Shown: positions 21,213-34,049 of the stretch, piece by piece
Layout: each line of letters starts with the position of its first letter
How positions within the stretch are numbered: position 1 is the stretch's first letter
Assembly (NCBI GenBank): GCA_002890675.1
Contig: PEFW01000004.1
Span: 22,949-86,948, forward strand
Length of the DNA: 64,000 nucleotides
Origin: Candidatus Methylaffinis lahnbergensis
GTDB taxonomy: Bacteria > Pseudomonadota > Alphaproteobacteria > Rhizobiales > Beijerinckiaceae
Reading direction: 5' to 3'
The notes under the pieces: generated by a model
Databases searched by the model: none
What the model was told of the DNA's origin: nothing
The model's input: the letters and a program-made list of their open reading frames with translations, nothing else
Position numbers and translations under genes: made by a program

Positions 21213-21482
21213 GCGCTCAGGATTGCTTCGCTCGCAATGGAACCGCAGGCCCATGCATGGCACAGCCGCGCGCACGCGCCCCCATCGCGACTTTCTGGGC
21301 TTTTTTGCTGAAATCTGGCATGGTAAATGCTCCCAAGTTTCTGGCGCGCCAATCACCGCGGTTCGCCGCGGGGCTTGTGCTGCTTCGGTCCGCAGTCCTT
21401 TCTTGGCCGCTGGTTCTGTCCTCACGATTCGCTTCGCCGCATGCAAGAGCAAACATTCGAGAGCGGCCATGTGCCGCTAACC

Positions 21483-22997
<1,515 letters not shown>

Positions 22998-23315
22998 TTT
23001 TTCAACGCCGGTCGCCTGAAACAAGGAGGACCGGAGAAGAGTGTTGCCGCGAAGCTGGCCACGGATGCGGCCAAGCCGGCTTGGTGGAGGGGCGAAGGTT
23101 GGTTGCTTTGGGCGAGCCGTGATGCAATGCCTTGGTTCCCGCATGATCCTGATCGCGAACCAGTTTTCAATTTCGCTCAATCGTGCTTTAGAGCGTGTCC
23201 TTAAAAAACTTGCCCGGCTATTTCAATTCCAGCATGCTCCAACTCTTTGATTTCGAGCTGCGTCCTTATCGCTGAAGTGGCTCCATTTGATCGGGACGCT
23301 CATTCGAGGCAGGCA

Positions 23316-24275
23316 ATGCTTTCCCGCACGGCGGACAATCTCTACTGGCTTGCGCGCTACGTCGAGCGCGCCGATTTTCTTGCCCGGATCATTAAGGCGG
23401 CGCAACGCCTCGCCACCCTGCCCGCAAGCTATTCCGGGACCGGCACCGAATGGGAAAGCGCGCTTGAATCGTCGGGCGCGGCGCAAGGTTTTCGCGCGAC
23501 CCGCGGCGCCGCCGGGGAGGCCAGTGTCGTCGATTACCTGACCTTCGCGCCGGACAATCCTTCCTCGATCTGCAATTGCATCAAGTTCGCCCGGGCCAAT
23601 GGGCGGGCGGTGCGCACCGCGCTCACCGCCGAAATATGGGAAGCGATCAACGGCGCCTGGATCGAACTTGGCCGATTCGAAGCAAGCAACAATGGTTCCA
23701 GCCGCTACGACCGCGAGGCCCTGTCGCATTTCTTCGAATTCGTCAAAAAGACGTCGCTCGACTATGATGGTTGCGTCGACCGCACCATGTTGCGCAACGA
23801 CGCCTATTGGTTCTCGCGCCTCGGCCTTTATATCGAGCGGGCGGACAACACCGCCCGTATCCTCGATGTGAAATATCACGTGCTGTTGCCGGAAACCGAG
23901 ACCGTCGGCGGGTCGCTCGACTATTTCCAGTGGACCGCGATCCTGCGCGCGGTCTCGTCGCTCACCGCCTATCATTGGGTTTATCGCGAGAGCGTGAAGC
24001 CATGGCTGATCGCCGATCTTTTGATCCTCAAGAAGGAAATGCCGCGCTCGCTGATCGCCTGCTACGACAATATCGTCCATTTCCTCGACGCGATCGGCAA
24101 CGCCTATGGCCGTGCCGGCGCGTCGCAAAAACAGGCGCACGAGGTGATGGCGCGGCTCGAGAATGCAACAACAAAGGAAATTTTTAAGACCGGCCTGCAT
24201 GAATTCATCACCGCCTTCGTCGAGGACAACGACCGGCTAGGCCAAACAATCAACGGCCAATATCTTTTGCATTGA
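23316..24275 (+). CDS. Alpha-E domain-containing protein
   Basis: MLSRTADNLYWLARYVERADFLARI ... MLRNDAYWFSRLGLYIERADNTARILDVKY. Confidence 0.92.
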   Translation: MLSRTADNLYWLARYVERADFLARIIKAAQRLATLPASYSGTGTEWESALESSGAAQGFRATRGAAGEASVVDYLTFAPDNPSSICNCIKFARANGRAVRTALTAEIWEAINGAWIELGRFEASNNGSSRYDREALSHFFEFVKKTSLDYDGCVDRTMLRNDAYWFSRLGLYIERADNTARILDVKYHVLLPETETVGGSLDYFQWTAILRAVSSLTAYHWVYRESVKPWLIADLLILKKEMPRSLIACYDNIVHFLDAIGNAYGRAGASQKQAHEVMARLENATTKEIFKTGLHEFITAFVEDNDRLGQTINGQYLLH

Positions 24276-24571
24276 GGCAAGCAAATTTTCAGAGACTTGG
24301 TATCAGTCGCTTTCGAGCGTAGCCGCGACCACGCGGCGGCCGACTTTGCGCCCCACAGCCTTGCCGGCAATGTCCGTCCTTATGGGTCCGGCTCGCGCGC
24401 GCAGATAGATATATCCCGGGCAAACGCATGAGAACGAGGTCAGATCCGTCGCTTTCAGCCCCGCTGGCGCGCGCGTGCTGCATAGGACCGCAGCATTTTA
24501 ATGCGTTATGAAAGTGGTTTTGCACCAAGTTGCGCTAGAATCGTGAGACGATTTCGAATACGGGTGACGGC

Positions 24572-25603
24572 ATGACGGTTCTGGTAACAGGCGGAGCAGG
24601 TTTTATCGGCGGCCATATGGTGTTGGCCCTTCTCGATGCCGGCGATAAGGTTGCCGTTCTCGATGATCTCTCGACAGGCTTCCGTTGGGCGGTGCCGGCG
24701 ACAGCCAAGCTCATCGCCGGCGATGTTGGCGACGCGGCGCTCGTGGACGACATTCTCGCCCGCCATAAGATCAACGCCATCGCCCATTTCGCCGCCAAGA
24801 TCGTGGTGCCCGAATCGGTTGCCGATCCGCTGGGTTACTATCTCAACAACACCGCCAAGGCGCGAACCCTGCTCGAATGCGCGGTGCGCGGAAAGATCAA
24901 ACATTTTATCTTTTCCTCGACCGCGGCGGTCTATGGCGAGCCGCCAGTCACTCCGGTCGACGAAACCCTTCCTCTCGCCCCGATAAACCCATACGGGCGC
25001 TCCAAGCTGATGACTGAATGGATGCTGCAGGATGTTGGCCAGGCGCACGGACTGAAGTTCGCGATCTTGCGCTATTTCAATGTTGCCGGCGCCGACCCAA
25101 AGGGGCGTCTTGGTCAATCGACGCCGAACGCGACGCATCTTATCAAGGTCGCGGTGCAAGCGGCGCTCGGATTACGCCCCGGTCTCGAAGTCTTCGGAAC
25201 CGATTATGAAACCAGAGATGGCACCTGCATCCGCGACTACATCCAGGTCAGCGATCTCGTCGCAGCCCATCTCATGGCGCTCGACTACCTGCGCAAGGGC
25301 GGCGAAAGTTTCATTTGCAATTGCGGCTATGGCCGTGGCGTCTCGGTGCTCGAAGTCGTCGATGCCGTCAAGCAAGTGTCGGGTTTCGATTTCAAGGTTC
25401 GGATTTCCGGCCGCCGTCCTGGCGATCCGGCCTCGCTCGTCGCGGGTACGAAGCGCATAAAGACCGTGCTAGGCTGGACGCCGAAATACGACGATCTTCC
25501 AACAATCGTTGGTCAGGCGCTCGAATGGGAGCGCCGCCTGCACAACAAATCCATCACGGAGAAGCCCGCGGGTGCGAATTCCTTGGCGTGCGACGAGGTC
25601 TGA
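24572..25603 (+). CDS. galE: UDP-glucose 4-epimerase
   Basis: MTVLVTGGAGFIGGHM, SSTAAVYGEP, NPYGRSKLMTEW, CIRDYIQVSDLVAAH. Confidence 0.95.
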   Translation: MTVLVTGGAGFIGGHMVLALLDAGDKVAVLDDLSTGFRWAVPATAKLIAGDVGDAALVDDILARHKINAIAHFAAKIVVPESVADPLGYYLNNTAKARTLLECAVRGKIKHFIFSSTAAVYGEPPVTPVDETLPLAPINPYGRSKLMTEWMLQDVGQAHGLKFAILRYFNVAGADPKGRLGQSTPNATHLIKVAVQAALGLRPGLEVFGTDYETRDGTCIRDYIQVSDLVAAHLMALDYLRKGGESFICNCGYGRGVSVLEVVDAVKQVSGFDFKVRISGRRPGDPASLVAGTKRIKTVLGWTPKYDDLPTIVGQALEWERRLHNKSITEKPAGANSLACDEV

Positions 25604-26872
25604 TCAAGTGTTCATGGATTCGAAGAAATTTGCGTTACCCTTCGGCGTTTCCCGTAATTTGCCGAGCAGGAATTCGATCCCATCGATGGTGCCCATCGGA
25701 TTGAGAATACGCCGCAGCACATACATTTTCTTCAAAATGTCGGGAGCCACCAGCAATTCCTCCTTGCGGGTGCCGGAGCGGGTGATGTCGATTGCCGGGT
25801 AAGTCCGTTTGTCGGCGACCTTGCGATCGAGAATGATTTCCGAATTGCCGGTGCCTTTGAATTCCTCGAAGATCACTTCGTCCATGCGCGAGCCGGTATC
25901 GATAAGCGCGGTCGCGATGATCGTCAACGAGCCGCCGTCCTCGATATTGCGCGCGGCGCCGAAGAACCGCTTAGGGCGCTGCAGAGCATTGGCGTCGACG
26001 CCGCCGGTCAAAACCTTGCCCGACGATGGCACGACCGTATTATACGCGCGGCCAAGTCTCGTGATCGAGTCGAGGAGGATCACCACGTCGCGGCCATGTT
26101 CGACGAGACGCTTGGCCTTCTCGATGACCATTTCGGCGACCTGGACATGGCGCACCGCGGGCTCGTCGAAGGTCGAGGATATGACCTCGCCGCTGACCGA
26201 TCTTTGCATGTCGGTGACTTCTTCCGGCCGCTCGTCGATCAACAACACGATCAGATAGCATTCCGGGTGATTGGCGGTGACCGATTGCGCGATATTTTGC
26301 AAAAGCACCGTCTTGCCGGTGCGCGGCGGCGAGACGATCAAGGCGCGCTGGCCCTTGCCGATCGGCGCCACGATATCGATGACGCGCGCTGACAAATCCT
26401 TCTTGGCGGGATCGTTGATCTCGAGCTTCAGCCGCTCATCGGGATAAAGTGGCGTCAGATTGTCGAAGTGAACCTTGTGCCGGATTTTTTCCGGGTCCTC
26501 GAAATTGATCGTATTGACCTTGAGCAGTGCGAAATACCGCTCGCCCTCCTTGGGACCGCGAATCAAGCCTTCCACCGTATCGCCCGTGCGCAAGCCGAAC
26601 CGACGAATCTGGGACGGCGATACATAAATATCGTCGGGTCCCGCCAGATAATTGGCGTCGGGAGACCGCAGGAAGCCGAACCCGTCCTGCAAGACCTCGA
26701 TGACGCCTTCGCCAACGATCTCGATGTCGCGACTCGCCAATTGCTTGAGGATCGCAAACATCAGCTCTTGCTTGCGCATGATCGAAGCGTTCTCGACTTC
26801 GTGTTCTTCCGCGAAGGCGAGCAGTTCGGTTGGCGACTTGAGCTTCAAGTCCTGCAGTTTGATTTCCTGCAT
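25604..26872 (-). CDS. rho: Transcription termination factor Rho
   Basis: [30 protein letters not shown] ... [24 protein letters not shown] ... [16 protein letters not shown]-like core. Confidence 0.97.
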   Translation of the reverse strand: MQEIKLQDLKLKSPTELLAFAEEHEVENASIMRKQELMFAILKQLASRDIEIVGEGVIEVLQDGFGFLRSPDANYLAGPDDIYVSPSQIRRFGLRTGDTVEGLIRGPKEGERYFALLKVNTINFEDPEKIRHKVHFDNLTPLYPDERLKLEINDPAKKDLSARVIDIVAPIGKGQRALIVSPPRTGKTVLLQNIAQSVTANHPECYLIVLLIDERPEEVTDMQRSVSGEVISSTFDEPAVRHVQVAEMVIEKAKRLVEHGRDVVILLDSITRLGRAYNTVVPSSGKVLTGGVDANALQRPKRFFGAARNIEDGGSLTIIATALIDTGSRMDEVIFEEFKGTGNSEIILDRKVADKRTYPAIDITRSGTRKEELLVAPDILKKMYVLRRILNPMGTIDGIEFLLGKLRETPKGNANFFESMNT

Positions 26873-27081
26873 TGGGATGAAGTCCTTGGAAGGGTGGCGC
26901 GGATCTGGCCGTGCAAAAAAGGGGGGCGATTGACGCAACCTGGTCCTGCAATGACCAGTGCTAACGCTCTTGAAAACGGCGCGAGCTAGCCGCGCCAAAA
27001 TAGGTTAGTTCGTCCGAGGGGGAGCGTGTAAATAGATCGATTTGAAGGCTTTGACAAGCAAAATGATTTTAGGGTAGTGCG

Positions 27082-27352
27082 TCAGTTTGATTTCAGGGCC
27101 GTGTCGGTCATGGCCACAATGTCTCCAACCGGCCAAAGCTTATCTTCTATGCCAGCCGCCATCGCGGGGCTGATGCGAAGCGTCTTGTGAATGTCCGCGA
27201 TCGTAGCGCATGCCGTGCAACGCGACTGAAAGGGCGTGCTTTTCGATCCTTTTGGAAAAGGCGTTCGTCAGCCAAGGCAACCCGTGGATGTCCATTCGCA
27301 ACGCGCGGTTCGTGCGTTCGACAAATGACGTGCCGATTTGCTCCGGATCCGC
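27082..27352 (-). pseudogene. IS1-like transposase C-terminal remnant (frameshifted)
   Basis: Manual translation in two frames gives ADPEQIGTSFVERTNRALRMDIHGLPWLTNAFSKRIEKHALSVALHGMRYD...IHKTLRISPAMAAGIEDKLWPVGDIVAMTDTALKSN*. Confidence 0.75.
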
Positions 27353-27429
27353 GGATGGTTACAATCGGCATCTTGACCGCGTCAGTGCATTCGGATGGGC
27401 GGTGGCGCCCCTTGGAGCTGTCCAACGAC

Positions 27430-27560
27430 GCGCCATGGATTTTCGCGAGCGTCGCGGAATCAATATCGGACCGCCGAGATGATCGGTGTGGACGTAATAG
27501 ATCACCGGCGAGGTCGCGACCGCATCGACGGCCGCCACCGGATGCGTCACCCCGCTCGCG
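27430..27560 (-). pseudogene. RHS-repeat core remnant
   Basis: Minus-strand ORF contains AVDAVATSPVIYYVHTDHLGGPILI, matching the RHS signature YYVHTDHLG.P. Confidence 0.6.
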
Positions 27561-27659
27561 CCGGCGTGGGCGATGATGTGGTCGCGTAGATCGTGAATAT
27601 TGCCGACCGTCGCGCTAGTCCATGCAACTTTTTTAGGATCGCGCTTGGGCCAATCCCGC

Positions 27660-28532
27660 TCACCCATGCGCCGCAAGGCGGCCCATGCGTCCGTTGCGGT
27701 AGTCGTCCATCGCTTGCTCGATCTCGGCCCGCGTGTTCATTACAAAAGGCCCCTGGCCAACGATCGGTTCCTCGATCGGCTGCCCATTGAGGAACAAGAA
27801 CGTGGTGTCGTCCAGCGCCGTGACTGCAAACTTTTCATCCCCGCGTTCGAGAACGGCCATTTCCGCGGCGGCCACGATTTCGCCAGACCCCAGCCGGACC
27901 CCGCCCTTGAGCACAAAGAGCGCAGCCGTCCAGCCTTCCGGAGCGCTAAATTCCGCGCGCGCGCCGGCGGTCAGGCGCACATCCCAAAGGTTCATCGGAC
28001 TAAAAACATGCGCGGGGCCCCGCGTTCCTTGGTAATTGCCCGCGATCACGCGCACGGTCCCGGCGCCAGACGGCAGGTCCGCGCGGGGGATTTGGTCGTC
28101 CGTGATGTTTTGATAGCCAGGCGGGGCTTTCTTGTCTTTCGCGGCGAGATTGACCCATAACTGGATCATTTCGAACGGCCCACCGCGCTTGGCATATTCG
28201 GAACCGTGAAACTCCTCATGCACGAGCCCCGAGGCCGCCGTCATCCATTGGACATCGCCGGGACGAACGATGCCGCCTCCGCCCGAGGAGTCGCGATGCT
28301 CGACCTCGCCGCTATAGACAATCGTGACCGTCTCGAAGCCGCGGTGCGGGTGGGCACCGACCCCGCGCCTTTGTTCCCAAGGCGGAAAATTTTCGGGCCC
28401 GGCATAGTCCAGCAGCAGAAACGGCGATATTTCCTTGCCGAGGTCATTGTAGGAAAAAATGCTGCGCACGGGAAAGCCGTCGCCGACCCAATGGCTTTCA
28501 TTGTTGCGCCGGATGAAGGCAAGCTTTTTCAT
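27660..28532 (-). CDS. Pirin family protein
   Basis: GVGAHPHRGFETVTIVYSGEVEHRDSSGGGGIVRPGDVQWMTAASGLVHEEF. Confidence 0.95.
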   Translation of the reverse strand: MKKLAFIRRNNESHWVGDGFPVRSIFSYNDLGKEISPFLLLDYAGPENFPPWEQRRGVGAHPHRGFETVTIVYSGEVEHRDSSGGGGIVRPGDVQWMTAASGLVHEEFHGSEYAKRGGPFEMIQLWVNLAAKDKKAPPGYQNITDDQIPRADLPSGAGTVRVIAGNYQGTRGPAHVFSPMNLWDVRLTAGARAEFSAPEGWTAALFVLKGGVRLGSGEIVAAAEMAVLERGDEKFAVTALDDTTFLFLNGQPIEEPIVGQGPFVMNTRAEIEQAMDDYRNGRMGRLAAHG

Positions 28533-28640
28533 CGTTCGATCTCCTTGGCCAACATCTGCGTGGCACGCGCCCGGGATTTGCAAGATGGCGGCTTCGCTTG
28601 CCAGAGATCGACACCCGCGGTCGATTTTTCAAGAGTGCGC

Positions 28641-29669
28641 TCATGCCGCAGCGCCGATGCCGCACCGGCGATCCACATGCTGCAAGGCCGCGTGCAAAAC
28701 TCTCGCATCGGCGCCCGGTTTCACCGCCTCCACCGCGAGATGGCGCCGCCACCCGCGGGCACCTGGGGAGCCATTGAAAAGCCCCAGGAGATGCCGTGTC
28801 ATCGCGTGCAGCGGAACGCCTTCGGCAAGACGCGCCTCGACATAAGGAATGAAAGCCCCGGCCGCCGCCGCCGCGCCAGCAAATGGAGCCGCCTCGTTGA
28901 AGAAAAACGGATCGGCATAGAGAAGCAGCGCCGGGCTCTGGTAGGCGGCGCGCCCTACCATCACGCCATCGACATGATCGAGTTCGGCGCGCATCTCCGC
29001 GAGTGCTGCGAGGCCGCCGTTGAGCACTACCGGGACATTGGGAAAGCGCTGTTTTAGGGCGTGGACGAGACCGTAATCGAGCGGTGGCACTTCGCGGTTG
29101 GCCTTCGGCGACAGGCCTTTCAGCCAGGCTTTTCGCGCATGCACGATCAATGCGTCGCAATTGGCGGCGATGACGCGCTCGGCCAAAAGACCAAGTGCGG
29201 CTTCTGGATCTTGTTCGTCGACGCCCGTGCGGCACTTGACCGTCACTGGAATCCCCGCCCGCGCCTTCATCGCGGCGACGCAGTCGCCAACAAGCTCAGG
29301 CTCGCGCATCAGACAAGCGCCGAAAGTACCGCTTTGCACGCGCTCGGACGGACACCCAATATTGAGATTGATTTCGGCAAAACCGTAGTCGGCGCCAATT
29401 CGCGCCGCCGCCGCCAATTCCGCCGGATCGGAGCCGCCGAGTTGCAGGGCGACCGGATGCTCCGCCGCGTCGAAGCGGAGCAAGCGGCGGCGCTCGCCAT
29501 ACAGGACCGCGCGGGCCGCCAGCATCTCGGTGTAAAGCCGGGCGCGGCGCGACAATAAGCGATGGAAAAATCGGCAATGCCGGTCCGTCAATTCCATCAT
29601 CGGCGCGACGCAAAAACGATAGGTTCCGTTCGCGATTAAAGGCGAAGATTTGGCTACGTTCATGGCCAT
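28641..29669 (-). CDS. dusA: tRNA-dihydrouridine(20/20a) synthase
   Basis: FCVAPMMELTDRHCRFFHRLLS, EINLNIGCPSERVQSGTFGACLM, VTVKCRTGVDEQD, VMVGRAAYQSP. Confidence 0.95.
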   Translation of the reverse strand: MAMNVAKSSPLIANGTYRFCVAPMMELTDRHCRFFHRLLSRRARLYTEMLAARAVLYGERRRLLRFDAAEHPVALQLGGSDPAELAAAARIGADYGFAEINLNIGCPSERVQSGTFGACLMREPELVGDCVAAMKARAGIPVTVKCRTGVDEQDPEAALGLLAERVIAANCDALIVHARKAWLKGLSPKANREVPPLDYGLVHALKQRFPNVPVVLNGGLAALAEMRAELDHVDGVMVGRAAYQSPALLLYADPFFFNEAAPFAGAAAAAGAFIPYVEARLAEGVPLHAMTRHLLGLFNGSPGARGWRRHLAVEAVKPGADARVLHAALQHVDRRCGIGAAA

Positions 29670-29889
29670 GCCATAGCACGGTTCGCACCCGCTGGACGGG
29701 TTTTCGGAATTCCGCGCAATCCTACAGAGCTTACCCTTCAATGCTATCCAGTGCCGCCGCAAGGTTCTGGATAAAAACCGTCAACACGGCCTAGCCTTAC
29801 AATTTCCGTCGCTCTGGGCGGTCCAAAATCCTGGCGGCTGACCGTAATCCGGCGCGGTTCAGCAAACCCAAGATTGTGCGCGGCGAAGC

Positions 29890-30768
29890 CTACGGCAGAT
29901 CGTGTCCGGCCTTCAGTTTGGCGCGCGACCAAATCTTCTTTTTCACGAGAAGGAGCATTCCGGCGTAGACGATAAGGAAGATCAGCACGCGAAAGCCGAG
30001 GCGCTTGCGTTCCTCGAGTTTCGGTTCGGCGGCCCACATCAGGAAGGCAGAAATATCCTTGGCGTATTGCTGAACCGTCTTGGGCGAGCCATCCGCGTAA
30101 TCGACAAGACCATCGCCGAGAGGCTTCGGCATGGCGATCTTGTGGCCCGGAAAATATTCGTTCCAGTTCAGGTCGTTGTCGTTCGTGTAGCCGTTCAAGA
30201 GCGCATAGATGTAATCGGCGCCTTGCTCTTGGTATTGGATGATGGGATCGATCAGAAAGAGCGGAAAACCGCGCTCGTAGGTGCGGGCCTTGGCGAGCAG
30301 CGACATATCGGGGGGCGCCGCGCCGAGCGCCGCCCGCGCGGCTTGCTCGTTGGCGAAATTCCACGGGAAGTAATCCGATGGCCGGCCGGGCCGCTCGAAC
30401 ATTTCGCCGGTATCGTTTGGTCCGTCTTTGATCTTGTATGTGGCGGCAAGCGCCTTGACTTGCGCTTCCGAAAAGCCGGGGCCACCGGGATCCGCCAAAT
30501 TGCGGAAAGCGACCATATCGACGGAATGACAATTGGAACAAACCTCGCGATAGACCTGAAACCCCCGCTGAAGCTGGGCCTGATCGTAGCGGCCGAATGG
30601 GCCGCCAAAACTCCATTCCTGACGCGGCGGATTGGGCTGCTCCTGCTTTTCGACGGGCCCCGGCTGCGCTTCTTCGGCCGCGAGCAGTTTGGCGGCGCTG
30701 GCGGCTAAAGCCAGCGCCAGAACCGCGCCAAAAGCCAATAAAATACCGCGGCCAATCCCGTGCCTCAT
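29890..30768 (-). CDS. petC: Cytochrome c1 of the bc1 complex
   Basis: VCSNCHSVDMVAFRNL heme c motif; C-terminal TM anchor. Confidence 0.95.
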   Translation of the reverse strand: MRHGIGRGILLAFGAVLALALAASAAKLLAAEEAQPGPVEKQEQPNPPRQEWSFGGPFGRYDQAQLQRGFQVYREVCSNCHSVDMVAFRNLADPGGPGFSEAQVKALAATYKIKDGPNDTGEMFERPGRPSDYFPWNFANEQAARAALGAAPPDMSLLAKARTYERGFPLFLIDPIIQYQEQGADYIYALLNGYTNDNDLNWNEYFPGHKIAMPKPLGDGLVDYADGSPKTVQQYAKDISAFLMWAAEPKLEERKRLGFRVLIFLIVYAGMLLLVKKKIWSRAKLKAGHDLP

Positions 30769-30820
30769 CGCTTTTTTCCTCGCGGCCAGACGGTCATTGC
30801 CCCGGTTGGTGCGCTTCCAT

Positions 30821-32071
30821 TTAATTGGCGTCCGCCGCCGCGGCTTGGTCAGGCTTACTCAGCACCGCGTCGCAAATGGAGGGGGGCAGGGGCTTCGGCC
30901 TCTCGAATCGTCCAAGCAACGGCAGGATCGCCAGGAAGTAGAGAAAATAATAGACGGTCAGGAACCGGGCGGCGATCACATAGACTCCTTCCGGCGGCTG
31001 CGATCCCATATAGCCGAGGAGCACCGCGCAGGCGACAAAAAGCCAAAAGAAAACCCTGTAAAGAGGCCGGTAAGCCGCCGACTTGACCTTAGAGGTGTCG
31101 AGCCAAGGCAGAAACGCGATAATGAACACCGAGGCGAACATCGCGGCGGTTCCGCCAAGTTTCGAAGGGATCGACCGCAAAATCGCATAAAACGGCAAAT
31201 AATACCATTCCGGCACGATATGAACCGGAGTTAGCAACGGGTTGGCCTCGATGTAATTATCGGCATTGGAAAGATAATTCGGCACGTAAAACACAAACCA
31301 CGCAAAAAACGCAAGGAAGCAAACCAGCGCGAAACCGTCCTTCACGGTGAAATAGGGATGGAAAGGCAAGGTGTCCTTGGCGGACTTTTTTTCGATTCCG
31401 GCGGGATTGTTCGATCCATGAACATGCAGCGCCCAAATGTGCAAGACGACGACGCCCGCGATCATGAAGGGCAGCAGATAGTGAAGTGAGAAGAAACGAT
31501 TGAGGGTCGCGTTATCGACCGCGTATCCGCCCCAGAGCCAAGTCGTAATCGAATCGCCAACCAACGGAATTGCCGAGAACAGGCTGGTGATGACCGTCGC
31601 CCCCCAAAAACTCATCTGCCCCCAAGGCAGGACATAGCCCGTGAAGGCCGTCGCGATCGCCAAGAAAAAGATGATGACTCCGAGCAGCCACAAGACTTCC
31701 CGCGGCGCCTTGTAGGAGCCGTAATACATGCCCCTGAACATGTGGATATAAAGCGCGAGGAAGAACGTCGAGGCGCCATTGGCGTGGGCGTAGCGCAGAA
31801 GCCAGCCGTAGTTCACGTCGCGCATGATATGCTCGATCGACGCGAACGCGAGGCTGGAGTGCGGCGTGTAATGCATGGCAAGCACGACGCCGGTGACGAT
31901 CTGGGCCACCAGCATGAACGACAAGATGCCGCCGAAGGTCCACCAATAGTTGAGGTTGCGCGGGTTGGGGAAAACCACGAAGGAGGAGTGAATAAGGCCG
32001 CCGACCGGTAAACGGCTTTCGAACCACTTGGCCAGGCGGCTCTTCGGTACGTAGGCCGGCTCTCCGCTCAT
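30821..32071 (-). CDS. petB: Cytochrome b of the bc1 complex
   Basis: [67 protein letters not shown]. Confidence 0.96.
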   Translation of the reverse strand: MSGEPAYVPKSRLAKWFESRLPVGGLIHSSFVVFPNPRNLNYWWTFGGILSFMLVAQIVTGVVLAMHYTPHSSLAFASIEHIMRDVNYGWLLRYAHANGASTFFLALYIHMFRGMYYGSYKAPREVLWLLGVIIFFLAIATAFTGYVLPWGQMSFWGATVITSLFSAIPLVGDSITTWLWGGYAVDNATLNRFFSLHYLLPFMIAGVVVLHIWALHVHGSNNPAGIEKKSAKDTLPFHPYFTVKDGFALVCFLAFFAWFVFYVPNYLSNADNYIEANPLLTPVHIVPEWYYLPFYAILRSIPSKLGGTAAMFASVFIIAFLPWLDTSKVKSAAYRPLYRVFFWLFVACAVLLGYMGSQPPEGVYVIAARFLTVYYFLYFLAILPLLGRFERPKPLPPSICDAVLSKPDQAAAADAN

Positions 32072-32144
32072 GGTCAGGTCTTCTCTCGATGACATCTATC
32101 GGGGATCTTCCACGGCACCGGCTGGCAGGCTTCGCATGCCGCGG

Positions 32145-32672
32145 CTATTGGCCTATCGTGACCTTCGTGTCGCTGGCGAATTTATACGGCGGCAAGGCAA
32201 GGTTGTATGGCGCTGGACCATAACGGATGCGGCCGGACGCATCGTAGACCGAGCCGTGACAAGGGCAAAAGTAACCGCCCTCATAGGGGCCGTCATTTTT
32301 GAGCGGCACGCAGCCGAGATGGGTGCAAATGCCGATGAGGATGAGCCATTCTGGCTTTTGCACCCGCGACTCGTCGGTCGCCGGATCGCGCAGCTCGCTC
32401 AAAGGCACCGCGCGCGCCGTTGCGATCTCCTTTTGGGAGCGATGGCTGATGAAAATAGGCTTGCCGCGCCATTTCACGGTTGCGATCTGCCCTTCCGCGA
32501 TATTGGCGATATCGACTTCCGCCGAGGAGGCGGCCAGTGTCGTCGCGTCGGGATTCATCTGGTCGATCAGCGGCCAAGCCGCGAACCCGGCCCCAACCGC
32601 GCCCATCGCGCCGGTCGCGACGTATAGAAAGTCCCTCCGGTTCGGTTCTTCTGCTATCGTGCTTGCTGCCAT
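32145..32672 (-). CDS. petA: Ubiquinol-cytochrome c reductase iron-sulfur (Rieske) subunit
   Basis: CTHLGCVPL ... [15 protein letters not shown]. Confidence 0.96.
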   Translation of the reverse strand: MAASTIAEEPNRRDFLYVATGAMGAVGAGFAAWPLIDQMNPDATTLAASSAEVDIANIAEGQIATVKWRGKPIFISHRSQKEIATARAVPLSELRDPATDESRVQKPEWLILIGICTHLGCVPLKNDGPYEGGYFCPCHGSVYDASGRIRYGPAPYNLALPPYKFASDTKVTIGQ

Positions 32673-32848
32673 GACGTCCTAAAACTCCGGCGGATTGTCT
32701 TGCCTATCGAATAATCGAGCGCCGTCGCGGATGCAATAGCCATGCTGCAACGGCATCGCCCGCTCGTTCAATGAGAGGTCCGCTGCTAGCGGATCAAGCC
32801 ACGAGATCGCGACGGTTTCCGTTATTTTGAAAGTCCACGATAGCAAAC

Positions 32849-33328
32849 ATGCAGCCCGGCCGGACCGCGCCTTTGACCGTGGCGCTCTATCAGCCAGACA
32901 TCCCGCAAAACACGGGCACGATTTTGCGGATGTGCGCCTGTCTCGGGCTTGCCGCCGCGATTATCGAACCCGCAGGCTTTTTGGCGAGCGACAAGCATTT
33001 CCGCCGGGCCGGCATGGATTACCTTGCCCATGTCGAGATCGCCCGCTATCCCCATAGGGCGGCCTTCGAGGCGTGGCGCCGCGCCAATGGCCGGCGGCTG
33101 GTTCTGTTGATGACCAAGGCACGCCTCGCCTACACGGCTTTCAGCTTTTTGCCCGGCGATATTCTGCTTTGCGGCCGCGAGTCGGCCGGCGTGCCGGCCA
33201 AAGTCCATACCGCCGCCGATGCGCGTCTCGTCATTCCCTTGAAGCCGCCGATGCGGTCGCTGAATGTCGCAGTTGCGGCGGCATTGGTGGCGGGAGAAGC
33301 CACGCGGCAGCTCGGCGGAAGCTTATGA
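32849..33328 (+). CDS. trmL: tRNA (cytidine(34)-2'-O)-methyltransferase
   Basis: LYQPDIPQNTGTILRMCACLG, AGMDYLAHVEI, LCGRESAGVP, MRSLNVAVAAALVAGEA. Confidence 0.93.
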   Translation: MQPGRTAPLTVALYQPDIPQNTGTILRMCACLGLAAAIIEPAGFLASDKHFRRAGMDYLAHVEIARYPHRAAFEAWRRANGRRLVLLMTKARLAYTAFSFLPGDILLCGRESAGVPAKVHTAADARLVIPLKPPMRSLNVAVAAALVAGEATRQLGGSL

Positions 33329-33425
33329 CGTTCCATCCCGAAATGACGCCTTCGTCGTGGCCATTTGGCGGGCGAAAAATGGCGTCAACACTGTTATCCT
33401 GCGTCAATTATTGAGGGAGGGTGCG

Positions 33426-34037
33426 ATGTCAAAAGCCTTGGATTATATCAAAGCAGCACTGCAAATCGCCTTCGGCCTTGTTGTACTTGCCATCATCCTG
33501 TTGAATTTCCGTGGTCTTCACCTTGCCGTGCAGAAATTTCTCGAGCGGGCGGCACAGGTGAGCGCGGTTAAGGTTCTTGGCGTCGAGATCGACATGGGCG
33601 CTGCCGACCGCGCGCTCTCTGCCGCGGATGCTAAACGGGCGGTCTTCCACGTGCAAAACTTGACGGACGCCGAGAAGCGCCGCGTCCTGGCCCTGATTCA
33701 TGGTCTCGACGGAAAGGAATTCGTTCGTTTGATGTATGTCGGCCAGCTCAAAAACCTTTGCGAGTTCGAGAATCCATCAACCGAAATGCGCGATGACGCC
33801 GCTCTCGATTATGAATTGCGCGACAGGGGCCTGACTAAGATCGAGGTCAGCCCCGCCACGCTGGAATCGGTGCGGGCCGAGCTGGCGAAGACGGTTGCGC
33901 AAGGAAAGAGCCTGGATAATGGTTACCCGCGCACCTGCTACGACATGACGCTCACCGACGACGGCTACAACGTCAAGACAGTGCTTGTTAAGAGTTTGGG
34001 CGCGACCTTCGACGAAGGGCGGAAGCCCTCGCCATGA
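33426..34037 (+). CDS. Hypothetical protein with N-terminal TM segment
   Basis: MSKALDYIKAALQIAFGLVVLAIILLNFRGLH...; no family recognised. Confidence 0.6.
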   Translation: MSKALDYIKAALQIAFGLVVLAIILLNFRGLHLAVQKFLERAAQVSAVKVLGVEIDMGAADRALSAADAKRAVFHVQNLTDAEKRRVLALIHGLDGKEFVRLMYVGQLKNLCEFENPSTEMRDDAALDYELRDRGLTKIEVSPATLESVRAELAKTVAQGKSLDNGYPRTCYDMTLTDDGYNVKTVLVKSLGATFDEGRKPSP

Positions 34038-34049
34038 GGTCTTGACCGC

